A stretch of 64,000 nucleotides of DNA from Rahnella inusitata (GCF_003263515.1 NZ_JYDE01000020.1:1-64000), one strand, 5' to 3'; shown: positions 27,326-37,624, counted from the stretch's first letter. Translations and numbers: made by a program. The notes: generated from the sequence alone by a model not told the origin.

Positions 27326-28584
27326 AAACGAACTTCTCCACGCAGGTGACCACGAAAAATAACGGTGCAGGGCAATTGTCCGCCCAGCCAGTAAACCAGT
27401 TCCGCCGGACGCGACAGCGGCCAGTGAATAAAATCGGCGACCTTGCCCGCTTCCAGCGTGCCGTGGGAATCCTGCAACCCCAGCGCCCGTGCGCCGTGAC
27501 AGGTCACACCGGCCAGCGCTTCTTCCGGCGTCAGGCGAAACAGCGTACAGCCCATATTCAGCATTAAGCGCAGGGAAAGCGCCGGAGATGTCCCCGGATT
27601 GGCATCGCTGGCCAGCGCCATCGGCACGCCGTGAGTGCGGAAGTGTTCCACCGGCGGGCACTGCGTTTCGCGCAGCAGATAATATGCGCCGGGCAGCAAC
27701 ACCGCGACGGTGCCACTGGCGGCCATCGCTTTGGCATCATCTTCGGTGGCGTATTCCAGATGGTCGGCAGACAGCGCGTGATGGCGTGCGGCCAGCGCGC
27801 TGCCGTGCAGGGAGGAGAGCTGTTCGGCGTGGAGTTTTACCGGCAGGCCGAGGGATTTTGCGGCATTGAACACACGGTCGACCTGTTCTGGCGAAAACGC
27901 CAGATGTTCGCAAAATGCATCCACGGCGTCCGCGAGGTTTTCCTGCGCAATCGCCGGCAGCAGGGTGTCACAAATTAGCTGAATATAATCATCTGGCCGG
28001 TCTTTGAATTCAGGCGGCAGCGCATGGGCGGCAAGGCAAGTGGATTTCACCTCGACCGGCAGCATATGGCCGAGCCTGCGGATTACCCGCAGCATTTTAA
28101 TTTCGCTTTCCACGCTCAGACCGTAGCCTGATTTAATCTCCACGCAGGTGATACCTTCTGCCAGCAGCGGTTGCAGGCGGAATAATGCCTGCGCCAGCAG
28201 TTCATCCTCGCTGGCGGCGCGGGTGGCGTTAACCGTCGATAAAATTCCGCCGCCCGCCGCGGCAATCTCTGCATAACTCACGCCGTTCAGTCGCTGTTCA
28301 AATTCGGCGCTGCGGTTACCGCCAAACACCAGATGTGTGTGGCAGTCGACCAGCCCCGGCGTGATGATCCCGCCGTCGAATTCATGTTCGATGGCATGCG
28401 GGTAATCCGGGCAGTCAGCATCAGGGCCGATCCACAGGATCTGGCCGCCGCTGACGGCAATCGCACCGTTTTCGATCAGGTTGTATTTCCCGTCCCGCAT
28501 GGTGACCAGTGTGGCGCCGCGCCAGACGCTGTCACATTGCGAGGAGGGTTCAGAAGAGAAATGCGGGGACAGCGTTAAGGGCAT
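27322..28584 (-). CDS. hutI: Imidazolonepropionase
   Basis: Hydrolyses 4-imidazolone-5-propionate to N-formimino-L-glutamate, the third step of histidine breakdown. It has the amidohydrolase metal motif [13 protein letters not shown], a catalytic Glu in [10 protein letters not shown], further His ligands ([14 protein letters not shown]) and DANPGTSP. I start at ATG 28584 with CCGGAG upstream (420 residues). A TTG 12 codons earlier falls inside the putative HutC operator and is unlikely to be the start. It is translationally coupled to hutG. Confidence 0.95.
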   Translation of the reverse strand: MPLTLSPHFSSEPSSQCDSVWRGATLVTMRDGKYNLIENGAIAVSGGQILWIGPDADCPDYPHAIEHEFDGGIITPGLVDCHTHLVFGGNRSAEFEQRLNGVSYAEIAAAGGGILSTVNATRAASEDELLAQALFRLQPLLAEGITCVEIKSGYGLSVESEIKMLRVIRRLGHMLPVEVKSTCLAAHALPPEFKDRPDDYIQLICDTLLPAIAQENLADAVDAFCEHLAFSPEQVDRVFNAAKSLGLPVKLHAEQLSSLHGSALAARHHALSADHLEYATEDDAKAMAASGTVAVLLPGAYYLLRETQCPPVEHFRTHGVPMALASDANPGTSPALSLRLMLNMGCTLFRLTPEEALAGVTCHGARALGLQDSHGTLEAGKVADFIHWPLSRPAELVYWLGGQLPCTVIFRGHLRGEVRL

Positions 28585-28608
28585 GACGGGCTCCGGACAA
28601 GGTTGATC

Positions 28609-28621
28609 TTGTATAGACAAC
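28609..28621 (-). promoter_or_regulatory. HutC operator 1 (hutIG promoter)
   Basis: TTGTATAGACAAC contains the core TGTATAGACAA (28610-28620) that occurs three times in this window, each time just upstream of a hut transcription unit. The TTGT-N4-ACAA symmetry fits a GntR/HutC dimer. It lies 26 bp before the hutI start and 49 bp past the hutC stop. Confidence 0.8.
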
Positions 28622-28669
28622 TAAAGTCAACCTAGCGCATAACCCGAAAACCGGCAAGCGAAAAGGGTC

Positions 28670-29470
28670 TTAACCGTGACTGGTGAAGCGTCCGAACAGC
28701 TGATAACGGGAACCGGCGTAGATCAACCGCGCCGACGTAACCACGCGGCTGCCGCTCCAGGTACGGCGGTGGATCAGCAGACAAGGCTCGTGCTCGCTAA
28801 GCTGCAACAGTTCGCGTTGCTCGTCGCTGGCGCTGACGGCTTCCACGCGATGCTCACCGGCGGTCAGCGGTGCGATGGTCATCAGATAGGTGTAGGGCGA
28901 CTGCTTGTTCAGCACTTCTTGCAGATAATCCGGGGCCATTTCCGGATTCACAAAACGCTCTTCGATTTGTACCGGCACATGGTTTTCGTAATGCACGATT
29001 TGTGAATAAAACAGGATTTGCCCGAGGGCAACGTCCATCTGCTGCGCCTGTGCGGCATCCGCCAGCCGGGCTTCGCACAGCAGAATTTTGCTGTCGTGCT
29101 GATGGCCGCGCGCAGCGATTTCATCGGCGATGTTGTGAACTTCCAGCATCGGCGTATAGGCCTTGGCTTCGGCCACGAAGGTGCCAACACCCTGCATGCG
29201 GATCAGAAAACCTTCGCTGGTCAGCTCCCGCAGCGCGCGGTTGATGGTCATGCGGCTGACGCCCAGCTCGTTGGTCAGCTCGCTCTCGGAAGGCACGCGC
29301 TGGTGCGGTTTCCACACGCCTGCACGGATCTGGCTGACGATCGCCTGTTTCACGCGCTGATAGATAGGGGCGGGGGTGTCGCTCATTGCGGCCGCCAGTT
29401 CGGACAATGTCTGCTGGGACACTCCCTGTTGCGCTGCACCAGAATGAAAAAGTGGTGTCGGCTCCGACAT
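28670..29470 (-). CDS. hutC: Histidine utilisation repressor HutC
   Basis: GntR-family repressor whose inducer is urocanate. The 266-residue protein has a winged HTH at about residues 33-100 (PIYQRVKQAIVSQIRAGVW; VSRMTINRALRELTSEGFL) and a C-terminal UTRA ligand domain (IVHYENHVPVQIEERFVNP; RRTWSGSRVVTSARLIYAG). It starts with GAGG 8 bp upstream; the first 28 residues are an extra leader before MSDTPAP, which is an alternative start at 29386. It lies between hutI and the divergent hutFD operon, and operators for both sides flank it. Confidence 0.95.
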   Translation of the reverse strand: MSEPTPLFHSGAAQQGVSQQTLSELAAAMSDTPAPIYQRVKQAIVSQIRAGVWKPHQRVPSESELTNELGVSRMTINRALRELTSEGFLIRMQGVGTFVAEAKAYTPMLEVHNIADEIAARGHQHDSKILLCEARLADAAQAQQMDVALGQILFYSQIVHYENHVPVQIEERFVNPEMAPDYLQEVLNKQSPYTYLMTIAPLTAGEHRVEAVSASDEQRELLQLSEHEPCLLIHRRTWSGSRVVTSARLIYAGSRYQLFGRFTSHG

Positions 29471-29621
29471 GTCTCGTACCTCGCTCGTTGATCTTGCTGA
29501 ATTGTTATCCGTTCACAGCCCCGTAGTGTCCCCCACGGGCAGGCAAACGAAAAGAGGACGGCGGAAACAAAAATCAAAAAAATTCCTGTTGCAAGTTTAC
29601 AGCGCAATCAGGCATATGTAT

Positions 29622-29634
29622 ATGTATAGACAAG
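29622..29634 (+). promoter_or_regulatory. HutC operator 2 (hutFD promoter)
   Basis: ATGTATAGACAAG carries the same core TGTATAGACAA (29623-29633). It lies 74 bp before hutF and about 150 bp before hutC on the other strand, so it may also mediate hutC autoregulation. Confidence 0.8.
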
Positions 29635-29707
29635 TTGATTAAAACAGTAGCAGTTGTTTATCAAAAATTGCATTTATGTTTCCCCATGTTGATTCAGGAA
29701 CGAAGTC

Positions 29708-31087
29708 ATGGCTGCTTATTTTGCTTCACGCGCGTTACTTGCCGACGGCTGGGCGCACGATGTTCGTCTGGAGGTTGACGCTGCCGGAATGCTGACGGCG
29801 GTGACGCCGGGTGGCGACCCGCAGGGCTGTATCCCGCTGTCCGGGCCGGTGGTGCCGGGCATGCCGAATCTGCATTCGCACGCTTTTCAGCGGGTGATGG
29901 CCGGGCTGGCGGAAGTTGCCGGAAATCCGCAGGACAGCTTCTGGACGTGGCGCGACCTGATGTATCGCATGGTGCAGCGCCTTACGCCTGAGCAGACAGG
30001 CATCATCGCCCGTCAGCTGTATATCGAGATGCTCAAAGGCGGTTATACGCAGGTCGCCGAATTCCACTATCTGCATAACGACATCAGCGGGAAGCCGTAT
30101 GCCGATCGCGGCGAAATGACCGCACAGCTGAGCGCGGCGGCGGAGCAGGCGGGCATCGGCCTGACGCTGCTGCCGGTGCTGTACAGCTACGCCGGATTTG
30201 GCGCGCAGCCCGCGCAGGACGGGCAAAAACGCTTTATTCAGAACGTCGATAGCTATCTGCAACAGCAGGAGGTGATCCGCCAGCAGATTGGCGGAAAACC
30301 TTTTCAAAACGCCGGTCTGTGCTTCCATTCACTGCGTGCCGTGACGCTCTCGCAAATGCGCGAGGTGCTGGCGGCGGGCGACAAAAATTCTCCCGTGCAT
30401 ATTCACATCGCCGAACAGCAAAAAGAGGTGAACGATTGCCTCGGCTGGAGCGGCCAGCGGCCCATCACCTGGCTGTATGACAATCTGGATATTGATAGCC
30501 GCTGGTGCCTGATCCATGCCACGCACGCCGACCGTTTTGAATTAGCCAGCATGGCGAAAAGCGGCGCGGTAGCGGGATTATGTCCGACCACCGAAGCTAA
30601 CTTAGGCGACGGTATTTTCCCCGGCGTGGAATATCTCGGGCACAACGGCCGATGGGGGATTGGTTCCGACAGCCACGTCTCGCTCAACGTAGTGGAAGAA
30701 CTGCGCTGGTTCGAATACGGCCAGCGTCTGCGCGATCAGCGTCGCAACCGCCTGACGCTGCCGCATCAGAATCAGCATTCCGTCGGCGATGTGCTCTATT
30801 CCCACGCCTTACAGGGCGGCGCACAGGCATGCGGCGTCGCGACTGGCAAGCTGGCCGCGGGCTATCGTGCCGACTGGCTGGTGCTGGATGGCCGCGATCC
30901 CTATCTTGCAGCGGCCAAAAATAGCGAAATTCTTAACCGCTGGTTGTTTGCCGGTCACAGCGGGCAAATCCGCGATGTTTATGTCGGCGGTATCGCGCGC
31001 ATTGTCGAAGGCCAGCATGAACAGCAACAGGCCGCGGCGGCAGATTTCCTGAAAGTACTGAATCAGCTGGCGGAGGGTGGCGCATGA
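29708..31087 (+). CDS. hutF: Formimidoylglutamate deiminase (HutF)
   Basis: Converts N-formimino-L-glutamate to N-formyl-L-glutamate plus ammonia, the step that defines the five-step histidine pathway. The 459-residue amidohydrolase has the metal motif MPNLHSHAFQRVMAG, the Glu/His stretch VAEFHYLHND, HIHIAEQQKEV for another ligand and the Asp in GIGSDSHVSLNVVEELR. It starts with AGGAA 8 bp upstream and overlaps hutD by 4 bp. Its product feeds hutG on the opposite strand. Confidence 0.94.
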   Translation: MAAYFASRALLADGWAHDVRLEVDAAGMLTAVTPGGDPQGCIPLSGPVVPGMPNLHSHAFQRVMAGLAEVAGNPQDSFWTWRDLMYRMVQRLTPEQTGIIARQLYIEMLKGGYTQVAEFHYLHNDISGKPYADRGEMTAQLSAAAEQAGIGLTLLPVLYSYAGFGAQPAQDGQKRFIQNVDSYLQQQEVIRQQIGGKPFQNAGLCFHSLRAVTLSQMREVLAAGDKNSPVHIHIAEQQKEVNDCLGWSGQRPITWLYDNLDIDSRWCLIHATHADRFELASMAKSGAVAGLCPTTEANLGDGIFPGVEYLGHNGRWGIGSDSHVSLNVVEELRWFEYGQRLRDQRRNRLTLPHQNQHSVGDVLYSHALQGGAQACGVATGKLAAGYRADWLVLDGRDPYLAAAKNSEILNRWLFAGHSGQIRDVYVGGIARIVEGQHEQQQAAAADFLKVLNQLAEGGA

Positions 31088-31656
31088 ACGGCTGGCAGCC
31101 ATTTAGCCTGATGGGGCTGCCGGTCAGCCCGTGGCACAACGGCGGCGGCGAAACACGCGAAATCATCAGCGTTCCGGCAGGAAGCGCGAATTTTGACTGG
31201 CGCGCCAGCATCGCGACCATTGCACAGGACGGCCCGTTCTCGGTTTTCCCCGGCATTGACCGTTCGATAACGTTACTCAGCGGTGAGGGCGTTCATTTGC
31301 TGGCTTCGCCGGACATCCGCCATTCCCTCAGCCGTGTTGGGGAACCCTATTCGTTTCGTGGTGAAGAGTCGGTGAGCGCCCGGCTGCACGGCGGCGTCAC
31401 CACTGATTTCAACATCATGACCCGCCGAACTGTCTGTCGTGCGAAGGTGATTTCTGCCCGCCAAACGCTGGCGGTTTTGCCTGAAAACGGCGGCGTGATT
31501 TACGTCCTGAGTGGTGACTGGCAACTGCCGGACGGCGCGCAAATCGGGCAGGGCGACGGCTTTTACTGGACGGCAACTCTGGAGATAAACCCGGTTATCG
31601 TCAGCACAGAACACCCTGACGGCCTGCTGCTTTGGGCGTCAGTCATTACGGATTAA
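31084..31656 (+). CDS. hutD: HutD family protein
   Basis: A 190-residue cupin-like protein of the HutD/Ves family. Recognisable features are PVSPWHNGGGETREI near the N-terminus, then FDWRASIATIAQDGPFSVFPGIDRSI and the C-terminal LSGDWQLPDGAQIGQGDG. HutD is thought to limit excess hut expression in Pseudomonas, possibly by binding a pathway intermediate, but its chemistry is unsettled. Its start overlaps the hutF stop, so the pair is co-translated. Confidence 0.88.
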   Translation: MNGWQPFSLMGLPVSPWHNGGGETREIISVPAGSANFDWRASIATIAQDGPFSVFPGIDRSITLLSGEGVHLLASPDIRHSLSRVGEPYSFRGEESVSARLHGGVTTDFNIMTRRTVCRAKVISARQTLAVLPENGGVIYVLSGDWQLPDGAQIGQGDGFYWTATLEINPVIVSTEHPDGLLLWASVITD

Positions 31657-31708
31657 CGGTCGCAAACAACAGCCCGACAGATTTTGTTCGGGTTTACGTT
31701 TAGCTTAA

Positions 31709-31721
31709 CTTGTCTATACAG
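31709..31721 (+). promoter_or_regulatory. HutC operator 3 (hutHU promoter)
   Basis: ACTTGTCTATACAGG holds TTGTCTATACA (31710-31720), the reverse complement of the operator core TGTATAGACAA. It ends only 10 bp before the hutH start, overlapping the likely ribosome-binding region, so a bound repressor would block transcription or early elongation. Confidence 0.8.
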
Positions 31722-31730
31722 GAATAGATT

Positions 31731-33281
31731 ATGGCTTCTTCATCCTCAGAATTAACCCTTTGCCATCTGCAACCGGGTCAGGTTGATCTACCGACGCTGC
31801 GCCAGATTTATCAGGGTAACGTCCGCCTCGAGTTGGCGGAGCACGCGCGGGCAGATGTTCAGGCTTCTCAGGAGACGGTCACGCGCATCGTCGAATCCGG
31901 CAAAGTGGTTTACGGCATTAATACCGGCTTCGGCAAACTGGCGCAAACGCGCATTCCGGCGGAAAGGCTGGCTGAATTGCAGCGCAATCTGGTGCTGTCG
32001 CACAGCGTCGGCATTGGCAAGGATCTGGCCGATAACGTGGTGCGTCTGGTGATGGCCACCAAAGTGCTGAGCCTCTCGCGCGGGCATTCCGGTATCAGCA
32101 TTGAAGTGATCGATGCGCTGATCGCCTTATTCAACGCCAGTGTTTATCCGTGTATTCCTGAGAAAGGTTCCGTGGGCGCGTCCGGCGATTTAGCGCCGCT
32201 GGCGCATCTTTCCCTGATGCTGATAGGCGAAGGTCAGGTGACGGTTAAGGGGGAGAAAGTGTCAGCGGTGGAAGGACTGAAAACGGTCGGGCTGACACCG
32301 TTTGAGCTGGGTCCGAAAGAAGGGCTGGCGTTGCTCAACGGCACGCAGGTCTCAACCTCGCTGGCGCTGTCCGGGTTGTTTGAAGCCGAACGCGTTTTTG
32401 CGGCAGGTCTGGTGGCGGGCGCACTGTCGCTGGAAGCCATCAAAGGCTCGGTGAAACCGCTGGATGCACGCATCCATCAGGCTCGCGGTCAGGTGGGGCA
32501 AATCGCCGTGGCGGCGGCGGTGTCCGAATTGCTGGCAGGCAGTGACATTGTCACGTCGCATTCAAACTGTGGCCGCGTGCAGGATCCGTATTCCATCCGC
32601 TGCGTGCCGCAAGTCATGGGCGCGTGTCTGGATAACCTTCATCACGCCGCCCGTATTTTACGTATCGAAGCCAATGCGGCATCCGATAATCCACTGGTGT
32701 TCGCCGAAAACGGCGATGTGATTTCCGGTGGCAATTTCCACGCCGAGCCGGTGGCCTTTGCTGCTGATATCCTCGCCCTGGCGATTGCTGAAATCGGCGC
32801 GATTTCCGAGCGCCGGATGGCATTGCTGCTTGATACCGGGCTTTCCGGCCTGCCGCCATTCCTGGTCAACGACGGTGGCGTGAACTCCGGCTTTATGATT
32901 GCGCAGGTGACCGCCGCCGCGCTGGCCTCTGAGAATAAATCCCTCGCGCATCCGGGCAGCGTGGACAGCCTGCCGACCTCGGCCAACCAGGAAGATCACG
33001 TCTCAATGGCGACCTACGCCGCGCGCCGTCTGGGCGACATGTGCTTTAACACCAGCGTCGTGGTGGGCATTGAGGCAATGGCCGCCGCGCAGGGCATTGA
33101 TTTCCACCGTCCGCTGCAAAGTTCGCCGGTACTGGAAAACGAGCTGAAATCCATCCGCGCCGATGTGCCGTTCCTTGAACATGACCGCCTGATGGCACCG
33201 GACGTTGAAATGATGCGCCTGTGGGCCACCCGTGAACGCTGGCCAGCGGCGGTTGAAGCGCTGTTGCCGAGTTTTGCCTGA
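31731..33281 (+). CDS. hutH: Histidine ammonia-lyase
   Basis: First enzyme of histidine degradation: removes ammonia to give urocanate. The 516-residue protein contains the Ala-Ser-Gly triad (residues 150-152 in [14 protein letters not shown]) that cyclises to the MIO electrophile. It also has [11 protein letters not shown] with the catalytic Tyr, and [12 protein letters not shown] downstream. It starts with GGAA 7 bp before ATG, directly behind HutC operator 3, and is followed 28 bp later by hutU. Confidence 0.97.
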   Translation: MASSSSELTLCHLQPGQVDLPTLRQIYQGNVRLELAEHARADVQASQETVTRIVESGKVVYGINTGFGKLAQTRIPAERLAELQRNLVLSHSVGIGKDLADNVVRLVMATKVLSLSRGHSGISIEVIDALIALFNASVYPCIPEKGSVGASGDLAPLAHLSLMLIGEGQVTVKGEKVSAVEGLKTVGLTPFELGPKEGLALLNGTQVSTSLALSGLFEAERVFAAGLVAGALSLEAIKGSVKPLDARIHQARGQVGQIAVAAAVSELLAGSDIVTSHSNCGRVQDPYSIRCVPQVMGACLDNLHHAARILRIEANAASDNPLVFAENGDVISGGNFHAEPVAFAADILALAIAEIGAISERRMALLLDTGLSGLPPFLVNDGGVNSGFMIAQVTAAALASENKSLAHPGSVDSLPTSANQEDHVSMATYAARRLGDMCFNTSVVVGIEAMAAAQGIDFHRPLQSSPVLENELKSIRADVPFLEHDRLMAPDVEMMRLWATRERWPAAVEALLPSFA

Positions 33282-33309
33282 TTCTCCTGACCCGATAAAG
33301 GAACCGAAA

Positions 33310-34992
33310 ATGAACGCTCCACAAAAAACTGCCGTTGCCCGCGTTGTTCGTGCCCCGCACGGCACAGAAATCAGTTGCCAGAACTGGCTGATCGAAGCGG
33401 CCTACCGCATGCTGCAAAACAATCTCGATCCGGACGTCGCCGAGCGCCCGGACGATTTGGTGGTGTACGGCGGAATAGGCAAAGCGGCGCGCAACTGGCC
33501 GGCGTTTGAAGCCATTCTCACCAGCCTGCGCGGGCTTCGCGAAGACGAAACGCTGCTGGTGCAGTCCGGCAAACCGGTCGGCGTATTTCGCACTCACACC
33601 GACGCGCCGCGGGTGCTGATCGCCAATTCCAATCTGGTGCCGCATTGGGCGAACTGGGAACATTTCCACGAGCTGGATAAAGCCGGGCTGATGATGTACG
33701 GCCAGATGACCGCCGGTTCGTGGATTTACATCGGTGCTCAGGGCATCGTGCAGGGCACTTACGAAACCTTCGCTGAAGCGGGGCGTCAGCATTACAACAG
33801 CGACCTGCGCGGCAAGTGGATTTTGACCGCCGGTCTGGGCGGCATGGGCGGTGCGCAACCGCTGGCCGGTGTGCTGGCCGGAGCCTGCGTGCTGGCGATT
33901 GAATGTCAGGAATCGCGTATTGATTTTCGTATCCGTACCCGGTACCTCGACCATAAAGCGCACAGCATTGATGAAGCGCTGGCGCTGATCGAGAAAGCCT
34001 GCGCCGAGAAAAAAGCGATTTCCGTTGGCCTGCTGGGCAATGCGGCCGAGCTGATGCCGCAGCTGGTGGCGCGCGCGAAAGAAGGTGGCCTGCGCCCGGA
34101 TATCGTCACCGACCAGACTTCCGCGCACGATCCGCTGAACGGCTATCTGCCAGAAGGCTGGAGCGTAGAAAAATGGCAGGCAGCGCGTCAGTCTGACCCG
34201 CAGTCAGTTATCAACGCGGCCAAAGCCTCGATGGCCAAACACGTGCTGGCGATGCTCGATTTCCACGCCATGGGCATCCCGACCGTCGATTACGGTAACA
34301 ATATCCGGCAAGTGGCGAAAGACCAGGGTGTGGCCAACGCTTTTGATTTTCCCGGCTTTGTTCCGGCGTATATCCGTCCGCTCTTTTGCGAAGGTAAAGG
34401 CCCGTTCCGCTGGGTGGCACTTTCCGGCGATCCGGAAGATATCTACAAAACCGACGCCAAACTGAAAGAGCTGTTCCCGGATAACGCCAACCTGATCAAC
34501 TGGCTGGACATGGCGCGCGAGCGCATTGCGTTTCAGGGGCTACCGGCGCGTATCTGCTGGCTGGGGCTGGGCGAGCGTCATATCGCCGGGCTGGCGTTCA
34601 ACGAAATGGTGCGCAACGGTGAGCTGAAAGCGCCGGTGGTGATTGGCCGCGACCATCTGGACACCGGCTCCGTTGCCTCTCCCAACCGGGAAACCGAAGC
34701 GATGAAAGACGGTTCCGACGCGGTTTCCGACTGGCCGCTGCTCAATGCTTTGCTTAACACCGCAGGCGGCGCGACCTGGGTCAGCCTGCATCACGGCGGC
34801 GGCGTCGGTATGGGCTTTTCACAACATGCGGGTATGGTGATTGTGGCAGATGGCACCAAAGAGGCGGATGCCCGTCTGGCGCGCGTATTGTGGAACGATC
34901 CGGCGACCGGCGTAATGCGTCATGCCGATGCCGGCTATGAACAGGCGGCAGCCTGCGCAGAGCGCAACGGGCTAAACTTGCCAATGATCTGA
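33310..34992 (+). CDS. hutU: Urocanate hydratase
   Basis: Second histidine-degradation enzyme, converting urocanate to imidazolonepropionate with tightly bound NAD+. The 560-residue product contains the NAD-binding [13 protein letters not shown] and long conserved stretches such as [34 protein letters not shown] and [16 protein letters not shown] start at MNAPQKT (33310) after AAAGGAA; the frame is open upstream into hutH. A strong terminator follows. Confidence 0.97.
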   Translation: MNAPQKTAVARVVRAPHGTEISCQNWLIEAAYRMLQNNLDPDVAERPDDLVVYGGIGKAARNWPAFEAILTSLRGLREDETLLVQSGKPVGVFRTHTDAPRVLIANSNLVPHWANWEHFHELDKAGLMMYGQMTAGSWIYIGAQGIVQGTYETFAEAGRQHYNSDLRGKWILTAGLGGMGGAQPLAGVLAGACVLAIECQESRIDFRIRTRYLDHKAHSIDEALALIEKACAEKKAISVGLLGNAAELMPQLVARAKEGGLRPDIVTDQTSAHDPLNGYLPEGWSVEKWQAARQSDPQSVINAAKASMAKHVLAMLDFHAMGIPTVDYGNNIRQVAKDQGVANAFDFPGFVPAYIRPLFCEGKGPFRWVALSGDPEDIYKTDAKLKELFPDNANLINWLDMARERIAFQGLPARICWLGLGERHIAGLAFNEMVRNGELKAPVVIGRDHLDTGSVASPNRETEAMKDGSDAVSDWPLLNALLNTAGGATWVSLHHGGGVGMGFSQHAGMVIVADGTKEADARLARVLWNDPATGVMRHADAGYEQAAACAERNGLNLPMI

Positions 34993-35008
34993 TGCGGTTC
35001 TGAAAGCC

Positions 35009-35047
35009 AAAAGCCCGCTTCGCGTTAACCGTGAAGCGGGCTTTTTT
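35009..35047 (+). terminator. Rho-independent terminator after hutU
   Basis: AAGCCCGCTTC (35011-35021) and GAAGCGGGCTT (35033-35043) form a perfect 11-bp stem followed by TTTT, about 20 bp past the hutU stop. Confidence 0.92.
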
Positions 35048-35162
35048 CCTTTTATCCGGGCGCGTTACGCGATTTAAGAAAGGCTAATCGCCTGAATTAA
35101 ACCGCAAAACACCCCTTTATTCCCCGATCGGGTCTTACCGATTTCTGGTCTACTGAATAGCA

Positions 35163-37247
35163 TCAGACAGGTGCAAAGCCAAGCAGGCGGGATTCTGAGG
35201 GCTGAGGCCGTCCAAAAAAATACCCCTGGAACAATGAACACCCTTCTTCTTTCAGACGCCTGAACTGCTCGTCGGTTTCCACGCCTTCGGCAGTGGTCTG
35301 AATAGCCAGACTGCGGCTCATGCCGGTGATGGCGCGGATAATCGCCAGCGCTTCCGGGCTGTCCTGCATATCATTGATAAACGATCGGTCAATTTTGATT
35401 TTGTCGAACGGGAACGACCGCAGATAGCTCAGCGATGAATAACCGGTGCCAAAATCATCCAGCGCAATGCGCACGCCCAGTGCCTTAAGTTTACGCAGCG
35501 TGCCGACGTTGCCGAGCGTGTTATCCAGTAATACCGATTCGGTGATTTCCACTTCCAGCCTTTCCGGCGACAGCCCTGACGAGGCCAGTGCGGATTCGAC
35601 AACCGAGACCAGACCGCTGTTTTTGAACTGGATCGGCGAGAGGTTCACCGCAACGGTCTGGTTCCCCGCCCAGGTGGTCGCTTCGCGGCAGGCTTCATGC
35701 AGCGCGAACGATCCCAGACTGTGGATCAGCCCTGTTTCTTCGGCAATGGGAATAAAATCGATCGGCATGATCAGCCCGTTTTGCGGATGGTGCCAGCGCA
35801 TCAGCGCTTCATAACCGATCACTGCATCATGTTTGGCATCTGTGATCGGCTGATAGTAAAGACGCAGCTGATTACAGGTAATCGCATCGCGTAAATCCAG
35901 TTCCACCAGACGGCGTTTGCGCGCGGCGGCGTCCATCTCAATGCGAAAATCCTCATAACGGTTGCGGCCATTGCGTTTGGCCTCATACAGCGCCATGTCT
36001 GCACAGCGCAGCAGCTGATCCGGCGTGTTGTCCGGTGAATCCGCCAATGCAATGCCGATGCTCAGGCCGACCGACAGCGAATGGCCGTCGACCATCACCG
36101 GCGGACGCACGGACTCTATCAGGCGTTTTGAGATCTGATGCGCGGCAGCGATATCTTTCAGACCCGGCAGTACCACGGCGAACTCATCCCCGCCAATGCG
36201 CGCCAGCGTATCGTCATCACGCAGCGTCATGCGCAGACGTTTGGCAATCGCGCGCAGCAACTCGTCGCCGACCTGATGGCCGAGCGCATCGTTGACGTTT
36301 TTGAAGTTGTCGAGATCCAGACACAGCGTGGCGGTGTGGGTGCGGGTGTAGCTGTCTTGCTGCAAGGCTTCGCTCAGGCGCTGGCTGAACAGAATACGGT
36401 TGGGCAGGCTGGTCAGGTTGTCGTGATGCGCCATGTGGTGAATGCGCGCGTGCGCTGCGTGCTGATCGGTCACGTCATCGGCAATCATCATTACGTAGCT
36501 GGTTTGTGGATCGTGCCCGCGGATCACCGAACTGGTGGTTTGCAGCGTGCGGTCACCGATGGCAGTCAGCAACTGCTGCTCACTTTTATGCACGCCTTCG
36601 GCGCGCAGACATTCGTCTGACTGTTTATTGATAAACGAACTCAGGCCGACGCCCATACAGTCCTGAGGGCGCTTACCAAGCATTTCTTCGCGCGAAATCC
36701 CGAGCAGACGCTCAGCCTGACGATTCACCAGCAGAATTTCCCGCGATACCGCATTTTCGACGATCACCGACGAAGGAATATTGGCGATCACGGTATTGAG
36801 AAACTGGGTGAGGGCGGAGAGCTGCTCGCTGTTCGATTCGGCCAGATCTTTGGCGTACATCAGCGCCTGTTCGTTTTCACGACGCTCGGTGACGTCACGG
36901 GTTATCTTGGCAAACCCGATGATCTGACCGGCTTCGCGCAGGGCTTCGATGATGACGTGCGCCCAAAAACGCGAGCCGTCTTTGCGCTGACGCCAGCCTT
37001 CAGATTCATAACGGCCAGTTTCGCGCGCTGTTTCCAGCCCGTGCTGTGGCCAGCCGCTCTTTTTATCTTCTTCAGTGTAAAAACAGGAGAAATGTTTCCC
37101 GACCACTTCCTCAGGCGCATAACCTTTGGCTCGCTGCGCACCGGCATTCCAGTTCGCCACGGTGCCATCGGGTTTCAGCATATAAATTGCGTAATCTTCA
37201 ACGCGTTGAACCAGCAACCGATACAGTACGTCAGAATCTTCGTTCAT
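35163..37247 (-). CDS. Cyclic-di-GMP signalling protein, PAS-PAS-GGDEF-EAL
   Basis: A 694-residue cytoplasmic protein predicted to make and/or degrade c-di-GMP. There is no signal peptide or membrane helix. Two PAS domains (about residues 8-120 and 145-262) precede a GGDEF domain (about 275-430) and an EAL domain (about 440-690). The cyclase motif is intact (GGDEF at 352-356) and so is an I-site RDDD at 343-346. The phosphodiesterase motif (GYEALMRW, EAL at 480-482) and DDFGTGYSSLSYL are also intact, so either activity is possible. It is monocistronic. The PAS pair suggests redox, light or ligand sensing, but no haem or flavin signature is clear by eye. Confidence 0.93.
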   Translation of the reverse strand: MNEDSDVLYRLLVQRVEDYAIYMLKPDGTVANWNAGAQRAKGYAPEEVVGKHFSCFYTEEDKKSGWPQHGLETARETGRYESEGWRQRKDGSRFWAHVIIEALREAGQIIGFAKITRDVTERRENEQALMYAKDLAESNSEQLSALTQFLNTVIANIPSSVIVENAVSREILLVNRQAERLLGISREEMLGKRPQDCMGVGLSSFINKQSDECLRAEGVHKSEQQLLTAIGDRTLQTTSSVIRGHDPQTSYVMMIADDVTDQHAAHARIHHMAHHDNLTSLPNRILFSQRLSEALQQDSYTRTHTATLCLDLDNFKNVNDALGHQVGDELLRAIAKRLRMTLRDDDTLARIGGDEFAVVLPGLKDIAAAHQISKRLIESVRPPVMVDGHSLSVGLSIGIALADSPDNTPDQLLRCADMALYEAKRNGRNRYEDFRIEMDAAARKRRLVELDLRDAITCNQLRLYYQPITDAKHDAVIGYEALMRWHHPQNGLIMPIDFIPIAEETGLIHSLGSFALHEACREATTWAGNQTVAVNLSPIQFKNSGLVSVVESALASSGLSPERLEVEITESVLLDNTLGNVGTLRKLKALGVRIALDDFGTGYSSLSYLRSFPFDKIKIDRSFINDMQDSPEALAIIRAITGMSRSLAIQTTAEGVETDEQFRRLKEEGCSLFQGYFFGRPQPSESRLLGFAPV

Positions 37248-37577
37248 TTTAATTTGCCTGCTAGCTGGCCGCCTCTGTGCGGGGTCCTCCCAAATCAGAG
37301 TCCGGCTGAATAGTGCGTCTGTTCCCGACGCATTTTTGCTGTGATGTGTGATGAAACGTTAGCATAAGATAATTCTTAGTTCGTCAAATTTTGCTTCTAA
37401 GATGCTTAAAATTAAGCGTTTTTAGCAAAAAGATCGGCCTTAAGTTAAATTCCACTTTTGGGTTTAAATAGGCGTAATGGTTATCGGCAGCTGTCTCAGG
37501 AGCTTTAATGTGATGGCACAAAAAGCTTAAGGATTTTGCGCTGAGGAAAGAAGGGGACTGGCGGCCAGAAAAGACTA
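37248..37577. other. Gene-free stretch before ascG end
   Basis: AT-rich intergenic DNA holding the promoter of the c-di-GMP gene (minus strand) and a small palindrome GCTTAA-AA-TTAAGC near 37402. I see no open reading frame with a ribosome-binding site, no RNA gene and no named repeat. Confidence 0.5.
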
Positions 37578-37605
37578 AGCCGCAACAGAGTGCGGCTATT
37601 TATCG
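37578..37605 (-). terminator. Probable terminator after ascG
   Basis: AGCCGCA (37578-37584) and TGCGGCT (37591-37597) form a 7-bp stem with a 6-base loop, about 30 bp past the ascG stop. On the minus strand it is followed by TAGTCTTTTC, a modest T-rich tail. Confidence 0.55.
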
Positions 37606-37624
37606 GGGAAGTGCTTAGACCGGG

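Noticed and set aside
33046-34128. 360-codon open frame on the minus strand opposite hutH/hutU
   Set aside because: Antisense to two conserved enzymes, with shadow-like composition and no domain.
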